Part shown: piece by piece, positions 1 through 4,174 of the stretch
Numbering within the stretch: position 1 is the first letter of the stretch
Layout of the letters: every line of letters starts with the position of its first letter
Source of the DNA: CAIOZW01 sp049317725
Lineage (GTDB): Bacteria; Acidobacteriota; Blastocatellia; RBC074
DNA: 21,465 bases
Reading direction: 5' to 3'
Assembly: GCA_049317725.1 (NCBI GenBank)
Contig: JBMOHS010000055.1
Location: 1 to 21,465, forward strand
Made by a program: the position numbers and the translations under genes
The notes under the pieces: generated by a model
The model's database searches: none
What the model was told of the DNA's origin: nothing
What the model saw: only the letters and a program-made list of their open reading frames with translations

Positions 1-86
1 GGCCCGAACCAGCGTGACCGCATCAGCCTTGAACTCCGGCGTAAACTGCCGTCTCTTTCTCTTCGTCAAGTCCACCTCCAGGCGCA
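1..86 (-). CDS. IS3-family transposase OrfA, N-terminal fragment
   Basis: The minus strand from the ATG at 86 reads MRLEVDLTKRKRRQFTPEF and continues KADAVTLVRA to the window edge (29 residues). The basic stretch followed by R-x-F-T-P-E-F-K-x-x-A-V-x-L-V is the typical opening of the helix-turn-helix OrfA protein of IS3-family elements (IS2/IS150 type). OrfA binds the IS ends and is normally joined to the OrfB integrase by a -1 frameshift. Neither the rest of OrfA nor OrfB is visible, so whether the copy is intact is unknown. Confidence 0.75.
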
Positions 87-129
87 TTAACGTGCCAAGT
101 GAGGTGTCTACAAAAGCGGGGGAAGCCCA
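1..129 (-). mobile_element. 5' end of an IS3-family insertion sequence, cut by window edge
   Basis: Contains the start of a transposase OrfA on the minus strand. Read on that strand, the outer end at 129 begins TGGGCTTCCCCCGC, giving the 5'-TG terminus and short C-run seen at the ends of IS2/IS3-type elements. The other end lies outside the window, so the terminal inverted repeat could not be matched. The outer boundary is therefore an inference from the TG terminus. The element abuts the start of the cassette array. Confidence 0.5.
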
Positions 130-183
130 GTTCGCAGTCCTGCAGACAGGCTGGCTAAGGGTTTGAGGGTGATCATGCCGAAA

Positions 184-272
184 CAGCCTATCACTCCATA
201 AAATCCTTGATCCGCTCGCAAGTGCCTGATACCTTTCAACCTCGGATCGAGGCTAGCTTGTGTGATAGGCTG
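184..272. repeat. 11-bp perfect inverted repeat between IS end and first cassette
   Basis: CAGCCTATCAC at 184-194 is the exact reverse complement of GTGATAGGCTG at 262-272. A shorter nested pair (GATCCG about 209-214, CGGATC about 243-248) lies inside. Together they could fold into a cruciform-like hairpin. The arms are too far apart and too asymmetric around the GTTAGGC at 318 to be a normal attC. They may be a decayed attC, part of an attI region, or unrelated. Confidence 0.5.
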
Positions 273-308
273 CATTGGTGTGGCCTGCAGGGATTAGGCT
301 GATCCTTG

Positions 309-324
309 TAAAAACAAGTTAGGC
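309..324 (+). other. Integron recombination core site, attI-like (or end of an upstream attC)
   Basis: GTAAAAACAAGTTAGGC-type sequence ends in the canonical GTTAGGC (318-324) at which integron integrases cut. The A-rich AAAACAA just before it resembles the class 1 attI core (AAAACAAAGTTAGGC, from memory) more than the L' box of an attC. It sits 33 bp before the first cassette gene, the expected place for attI or the junction with a preceding cassette. An integrase gene reading leftward would be expected next to attI, but the IS fragment lies there instead. Confidence 0.5.
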
Positions 325-357
325 GTCTGAACGTGTGGCGACAGGAAAGCTGAAAGA

Positions 358-990
358 ATGAGCGTAAGAGACGACATTCGTGCCCTCGCCGACGAGTATG
401 CACGCCAGCTGAAGGAGAAGATCGACGAGCGCGTTGGCGAAATGGACGCGGACGACAAGTCTCACTTTCTCATCTATCAGGTGCTCGGCATTTCTGACGA
501 GGAAGGGCACCTCATCGACGTGTACCAGAACAAGGGTCGGCTCCTCTACCGTTACGCAGGTGGCTTTCTCGAGAACGCAGCGAAGCTCTGCTTCAAGACC
601 GCATTTCCCGAATCTGGAGCACTTCGCATTGAGAACAAGGAAGGCCGTCGGCCCAAGACCTTTGAAATTGACTGCTTGGTTGGAAGCGATGCGCTCGAGA
701 TCAAATGGCGCGACGCGACCACTGATGGCGACCATATCACTAAAGAACACACGCGGATTCAGGCGATCCGTGCTGCCGGCTACACGCCCATTCGCGTCAT
801 GTTCTACTACCCGAACCGAGATCAAGCAGTGAAAATCCAGAAAGCCCTCGAGACTCTCTACGCAGGCGTCGCGGGCAAGTACTATTTTGGCGATGCTGCT
901 TGGGCCTACGTCCGTGAACGAACTGATGTCGATCTGAAAGGGATCCTCGAAGAATTGGCGAAGGAACGAGGTAGCAGAAATGAACACTGA
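358..990 (+). CDS. ApaLI-like type II restriction endonuclease
   Basis: A 210-residue protein of the R.ApaLI-like family, expected to cut unmethylated DNA (ApaLI itself recognises GTGCAC; the specificity here is inferred and untested). The core is a PD-(D/E)XK nuclease motif: E103-I-D105 on one strand and E114-I-K116 on the next (EIDCLVGSDALEIKW), so D105, E114 and K116 are the likely metal-binding and catalytic residues. A second conserved stretch (TTDGDH, 121-126) follows, as I recall for this family. The ATG at 358 is preceded by AGGAAAG (343-349) at good spacing. The gene overlaps the following methyltransferase by 11 nt, forming a compact R-M pair inside one integron cassette. Length fits a single-domain enzyme and no disruption is seen. 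The family call is from remembered sequence similarity. Confidence 0.8.
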   Translation: MSVRDDIRALADEYARQLKEKIDERVGEMDADDKSHFLIYQVLGISDEEGHLIDVYQNKGRLLYRYAGGFLENAAKLCFKTAFPESGALRIENKEGRRPKTFEIDCLVGSDALEIKWRDATTDGDHITKEHTRIQAIRAAGYTPIRVMFYYPNRDQAVKIQKALETLYAGVAGKYYFGDAAWAYVRERTDVDLKGILEELAKERGSRNEH

Positions 991-2209
991 AGTTCGCCAC
1001 GGCGACTGCTTGGATGTCGCACGCGAATTGCCGACGGGATCGGCCAGGCTCATCTATCTCGATCCGCCGTTCTTTACCCAGAAGACTCACACTCTCCGCA
1101 CGCGAGACCGAACGAAGGAGTTTTCGTTCGATGACCTGTGGTCCTCGCACGAAGACTACGCGCAGTTTCTCGATCCGCGCCTGAGGGAGTTCCACCGGGT
1201 TCTTGCCGATGACGGATCACTCTTTTTCCATTGTGATCGTCGGGCATCCCATATCGCGCGTGCTTTGCTGGACGCCATCTTCGGCCAGGATAACTTCCGA
1301 TCCGAAATCATCTGGCATTATCGGCGCTGGTCTAACTCGCAACGGACGCTCCTACCCGCACACCAAACGATCTTCTTCTATTCGAAGTCCGATGGGTACT
1401 TGTTCAATCCGACATATGGCGAATACTCGCCGTCGACCAACGTCGACCAGATCCTCCAACGCCGCAGGCGCGACGAACATGGTAAGGCGATCTATGACCG
1501 AGACGAGTCCGGGGCAGTTGTAACTGGTGGCGCTAAGAAGGGGGTACCACTTTCCGATGTCTGGGATGTTCCCTTTCTCAATCCGAAAGCTAAGGAGAGA
1601 ACAGGGTACCCAACTCAGAAACCCGTGTTGCTGTTGGAGCGCATCATTACGCTCGTGACGGCTCCTGGCGACCTCGTCGTTGATCCGTTTTGTGGGAGCG
1701 GCACGACTCTGGTGGCGGCCCAACTCACCGGAAGGAGAGCCTTCGGCATCGACAGTTCAGAGGATGCCGTTGCGCTCGCAAGGCAACGACTCGCCAACCC
1801 AGAGAAAACGAACTCACCGCTACTTGAAGCGGGCCGAGAGTCGTACCGAACAGCGGACGACGCCGCGCTTGCGCTGCTGGAGGGCCTAGACTGTATTCCG
1901 GTTCATCGCAACAACGGGATCGATGCAATTGTGACGCAGAACTTCAACGGGCGACCTGTGCCGGTCCGGGTTCAGCGGAGTCATGAATCGGTATTGGAGG
2001 CGGCGCGAATTCTAGCTAACGCTGGCCGTACCAAAGGCGCAGCGTTGATGGTGCTTGTTGTTACCCATCGAGAGGGTGACTTGGCGCTTGGCCAATCGCT
2101 ACCCACTGGCGTGGTCGCTGTGGACAGCCCTGCACTACAGGTTCGCGAGGCGCTAGAGTGTGGGCATCGGGATCATCATGTGCCGTTGCGCCAGAAAGCA
2201 GACGCCTAA
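980..2209 (+). CDS. Type II DNA methyltransferase (beta class) with a degenerate nuclease-like C-terminus
   Basis: A 409-residue site-specific DNA methyltransferase, the protective partner of the upstream endonuclease. Motif IV DPPF is at residues 28-31 and the SAM-binding motif DPFCGSGTT is at 235-243. Motif IV before motif I is the beta-class order typical of N6-adenine or N4-cytosine enzymes; DPPF favours adenine. TGYPTQKP just before motif I is also characteristic. The middle (about 90-210) is the likely target-recognition region. Residues from about 275 to the end are extra: NNGIDAIV followed by VPVRVQR resembles the D...(E/Q)xK strands of a PD-(D/E)XK nuclease, but R-V-Q stands where the catalytic pair would be, so this part is probably inactive or for DNA binding. 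The ATG at 980 lies inside the endonuclease gene, suggesting coupled translation. The stop codon lies within the attC R'' box, typical of a cassette gene. Confidence 0.88.
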   Translation: MNTEVRHGDCLDVARELPTGSARLIYLDPPFFTQKTHTLRTRDRTKEFSFDDLWSSHEDYAQFLDPRLREFHRVLADDGSLFFHCDRRASHIARALLDAIFGQDNFRSEIIWHYRRWSNSQRTLLPAHQTIFFYSKSDGYLFNPTYGEYSPSTNVDQILQRRRRDEHGKAIYDRDESGAVVTGGAKKGVPLSDVWDVPFLNPKAKERTGYPTQKPVLLLERIITLVTAPGDLVVDPFCGSGTTLVAAQLTGRRAFGIDSSEDAVALARQRLANPEKTNSPLLEAGRESYRTADDAALALLEGLDCIPVHRNNGIDAIVTQNFNGRPVPVRVQRSHESVLEAARILANAGRTKGAALMVLVVTHREGDLALGQSLPTGVVAVDSPALQVREALECGHRDHHVPLRQKADA

Positions 2210-2260
2210 AACAGCATGCAGCGGACGGCTGACCGCCGCCGCTGAACCGGAGCGTTAGGT
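2204..2260 (+). repeat. attC site closing the restriction-modification cassette
   Basis: 57-bp site with R'' GCCTAAA (2204-2210) and R' GTTAGGT (2254-2260). Between them CAGCGG (2219-2224) pairs with CCGCTG (2239-2244), and CGGC (2226-2229) pairs with GCCG (2235-2238) around a 5-nt loop. A2225 is left unpaired on one side only. That extrahelical base is the structural hallmark by which integron integrase recognises the folded bottom strand. The CCGGAGCGTTAGG tail closely matches known short attC sites. The stop codon of the methyltransferase (2207-2209) lies in R''. Confidence 0.9.
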
Positions 2261-2314
2261 TTCAGGAAGCCCTATTTTATTCACTGATACACAACCTCCA
2301 CAGAAGGATCACAT

Positions 2315-2500
2315 ATGGCAATCGCCAAAGAAGAATTAGAACAGCTTATTGCTCAACAACCCGATGATAGTTCGTATGAGGAATTGGTACGAGAGCTTGC
2401 CTTTAGTGTCATGGTACGCCGCGGGCTCAAGGATTCGGATGCAGGACGTACGATATCCAACGAGGAGATGCGACATCGGATCCGCGCATGGCAAGGCTAA
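2315..2500 (+). CDS. Antitoxin of a ParE/RelE-type toxin-antitoxin pair
   Basis: A 61-residue acidic, largely helical protein (ELEQLIAQQPDDSSYEELVRE) ending in SNEEMRHRIRAWQG. The pattern of a helical N-terminus, then R-x-G-L-x-D-x-x-x-G-R-T-I-S-N-E-E-M, is common in small antitoxins paired with ParE/RelE toxins. These bind and neutralise the toxin and repress their own promoter. The ATG at 2315 has AGAAGGA at 2302-2308. The stop overlaps the start of the toxin by 13 nt, so the two are translationally coupled. The pair forms the second cassette after the R-M cassette. Toxin-antitoxin cassettes are known to stabilise cassette arrays; here the toxin reading frame is damaged. Confidence 0.8.
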   Translation: MAIAKEELEQLIAQQPDDSSYEELVRELAFSVMVRRGLKDSDAGRTISNEEMRHRIRAWQG

Positions 2501-2783
2501 ACTGGACTCAGGAAGCTGAGACGTGGCTACGGGATATCTTCGCATATATCGCGCAAGACAATCCGGTCGCAGCCGCCCGGGTCGTGGAAGGCATCTACGA
2601 TCGGGTGCAAATACTCAGCGAGTTTCCCCAGATTGGCCATCGGTATGAAGGCATTGCAGACCGGAAGCCCGCATTTTACTCTACGGACATTATCGTATTG
2701 CCTGCTTGATCAAGTCAGAAGAATCCATTGATATTTTGGGTGTTTTTCATGGCGCTCTCAATATCCAGCGTTATCTGATCTAA
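2488..2783 (+). pseudogene. ParE/RelE-family toxin with a one-base frameshift
   Basis: The frame from ATG 2488 opens with a typical ParE/RelE toxin (WTQEAETWLRDIFAYIAQDN, then VEGIYDRVQILSEFPQIGHR) but changes after GIADR into unrelated KPAFYSTDIIVLPA and stops at residue 73. The other frame, entered near 2664, gives the expected C-terminal half: EARILLYGHYRIACLIKSEE, then SIDILGVFHGAL and NIQRYLI, stopping at TAA 2781-2783. Restoring one G after CCGG (2661-2664) yields an unbroken 98-residue protein, the usual family length. The toxin is therefore probably inactive through a 1-nt deletion in a G run, unless this is a sequencing error. An active toxin would cleave mRNA at the ribosome or poison gyrase. 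Confidence 0.82.
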
Positions 2784-2792
2784 AGCCAGTGC

Positions 2793-2865
2793 ATCTAAAT
2801 AAGGTATGCACCTGACTGGCATTTCGCTAGCGCCCCATGCCAGCAGGTGATGCCCGGCGTTAGGC
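2793..2865 (+). repeat. attC site closing the toxin-antitoxin cassette
   Basis: Ends with the canonical R' GTTAGGC (2859-2865); R'' is a weak ATCTAAA near 2793-2799. CACCTG (2809-2814) pairs with CAGGTG (2844-2849), and CTGGCAT (2816-2822) pairs with ATGCCAG (2837-2843). A2815 is left extrahelical on one side. This asymmetry is diagnostic of attC. The stretch lies just after the restored toxin stop codon at 2783. Confidence 0.85.
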
Positions 2866-2883
2866 CTCGCGAACCAACTTTGT

Positions 2884-3477
2884 ATGCGAACGTCGCTCCG
2901 AGAGACACTGCTCGCTATGCAAGAGCGCGACCTGTGCCTGCGAGCCGAGCTGGAAGCCGACGGCACCTTGTTCGATGGGTACCACCCTCGCATGGAGGCG
3001 GTACATCGAGACAACGCCAGGCAACTGCGCAACATACTTGAACGCTTTGGATGGCCAAACGAACGTCTCGCGGGTCGAGATGGTGCCGAGGCTGCATGGC
3101 TCACCGCACAGCACTCCATTTCGGAACCCGACTTCATGCGGCACTGCTGCGAGCTGCTTGAAAGGGAAGCTGCTTCTGGCAGCGTTCCGCAGTGGCAACA
3201 TGCCTACTTGGAAGATCGAATAAGGGTTTCCGAGGGAAGGTCTCAACGATTCGGGACGCAGTTCGACTTAACGCCCGAGGGACCTAAACTATATGAGGTG
3301 GAGGACATCAATGCTTTGGATCAACTTCGGCAGCGTGTAGGCCTTGGACCGGTAGCGGCGCAGTTGGAGCGCATGGCAAAGGAGCCGCTCCCTACGCCCG
3401 CAGAATATGCGGCGAAGAAGAAGGCTGAGTCGGAGTGGCGTGCCAAGGTTGGGTGGCGTGAGCCGCGCGAGGCCTAA
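2884..3477 (+). CDS. DUF6624 family protein in an integron cassette
   Basis: A 197-residue soluble protein. Residues 34-75 (HPRMEAVHRDNARQLRNILE, then FGWPNERLAGRDGAEAAWL) and the later AYLEDRIRVSEGRSQRFGTQ stretch match what I recall of DUF6624, a family of unknown function scattered across bacteria. It has no signal peptide or membrane helix. The C-terminus is Lys/Glu rich and ends in a WREPREA tail. The ATG at 2884 is 18 nt after the preceding attC and has no strong ribosome-binding site, so it may depend on readthrough. The stop codon TAA at 3475-3477 lies inside the R'' box of the next attC. What it does is not known. I could not decide between stress, defence and housekeeping roles. Confidence 0.8.
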   Translation: MRTSLRETLLAMQERDLCLRAELEADGTLFDGYHPRMEAVHRDNARQLRNILERFGWPNERLAGRDGAEAAWLTAQHSISEPDFMRHCCELLEREAASGSVPQWQHAYLEDRIRVSEGRSQRFGTQFDLTPEGPKLYEVEDINALDQLRQRVGLGPVAAQLERMAKEPLPTPAEYAAKKKAESEWRAKVGWREPREA

Positions 3478-3600
3478 CCCCTCGCTCAAGCTGACCCGCT
3501 ACGGCAGGCGTTGTAAGCCCAGTTCGAGAAAATGTACAGGGTACCTCGGACCGAGCTTACAACACCTGCCTACTCGGGCAGCTTAGCTTGAACGTTATGC
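3472..3600 (+). repeat. Long attC site closing the DUF6624 cassette
   Basis: 129-bp imperfect inverted repeat with perfect R'' GCCTAAC (3472-3478) and R' GTTATGC (3594-3600). The inner arms (GCTCAAGCTGACCCG..., then GGCAGG and GTTGTAAGC on the left) pair with GCTTACAAC, CCTGCC, CGGG and CAGCTTAGCTTG on the right. Small one-sided insertions of the kind that leave extrahelical bases interrupt the stem. The length is within the range of long attC sites (about 60-140 bp). It is the best-preserved attC in the window and the last one on the right. Confidence 0.93.
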
Positions 3601-3631
3601 GGCTGAAGACATCGCTTTTCTTGGTTTACAC

Positions 3632-3796
3632 ATGCAGACACTCGAACAAGTGCGATGGATGGCGTTGATCGAATTGCTGAACTCGGACGAATTCCATTAT
3701 CCGTGCACTTGGTTCGAAGACTCGCATGTGAACAGGGGGGCCGCCGATCGCAGCGGCCTGCTCGCTTCGGGGATGAGAAAGACCTTCAGTGCATAA
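3632..3796 (+). CDS. Short unrecognised ORF at the distal end of the cassette array
   Basis: A 54-residue ORF from ATG 3632 to TAA 3794-3796 (starts MQTLEQVRWMALIELLNSDE). It begins 31 nt after the last attC, as a cassette gene would, and its first 30 residues look protein-like (helical, then HYPCTWFED). The second half (NRGAADRSGLLASG) is low in character. There is no convincing ribosome-binding site and no closing attC. It may be the 5' remnant of a truncated terminal cassette or a chance ORF. I do not recognise a family. Confidence 0.3.
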   Translation: MQTLEQVRWMALIELLNSDEFHYPCTWFEDSHVNRGAADRSGLLASGMRKTFSA

Positions 3797-4174
3797 TCAA
3801 ACAAGAAAAAGATTATACGTGCCATAAGAGAAAAGCAATGCGTGAGAGAAGGGATACTCTCTGGTGCCATTTTGAAGGCTTCCAGGTTTGATGAGGAGCA
3901 GATGGGAGAGAAGCGTACGGGAATCCCCCCTGACCGTCGGCAGGGAGGGAGTGGTCGGGAAAGATCGATTCCGACTCCGGTTGTGAGCAAGCAGGGGGAG
4001 TCGACCCTCCAAGCTCTCCTCACCCTGGATCAGGCAAAACGGAGGACTCGTCTCACCGGCGATCGACTGGCTGCGATCGATCGCTGGGGGGCGAGGGGAG
4101 ATCCGAAGAGGTCACCGGTCGAATCAATTGCCCACGTCTTCATTCTTTGGGGCGGGGATGTCTTGGCCGTTTCA
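3797..4174. other. Intergenic junction between cassette array and resident genes
   Basis: No convincing gene in either strand and no attC core. The first ~50 bp are A-rich, and base composition then shifts to the GC-rich style of the resident genes. A 12-bp palindrome GCGATCGATCGC lies at 4073-4084, and a small CCCTG/CAGGG hairpin at 3928-3945. It receives the 3' end of the leftward S9 peptidase gene; no clear terminator is visible. Confidence 0.5.

Noticed and set aside
207..235. TTGATC-17-TACCTT as a cassette promoter
   Set aside because: Both boxes match the consensus poorly. Kept only as a remark in the attI finding.
2488..2709. Toxin as a genuine 73-residue protein
   Set aside because: The last 14 residues do not fit the family, while the other frame continues it perfectly to 98 residues.
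4073..4084. GCGATCGATCGC palindrome as a regulatory site
   Set aside because: GATCG-type words are frequent throughout this genome segment, and nothing ties this one to a gene.
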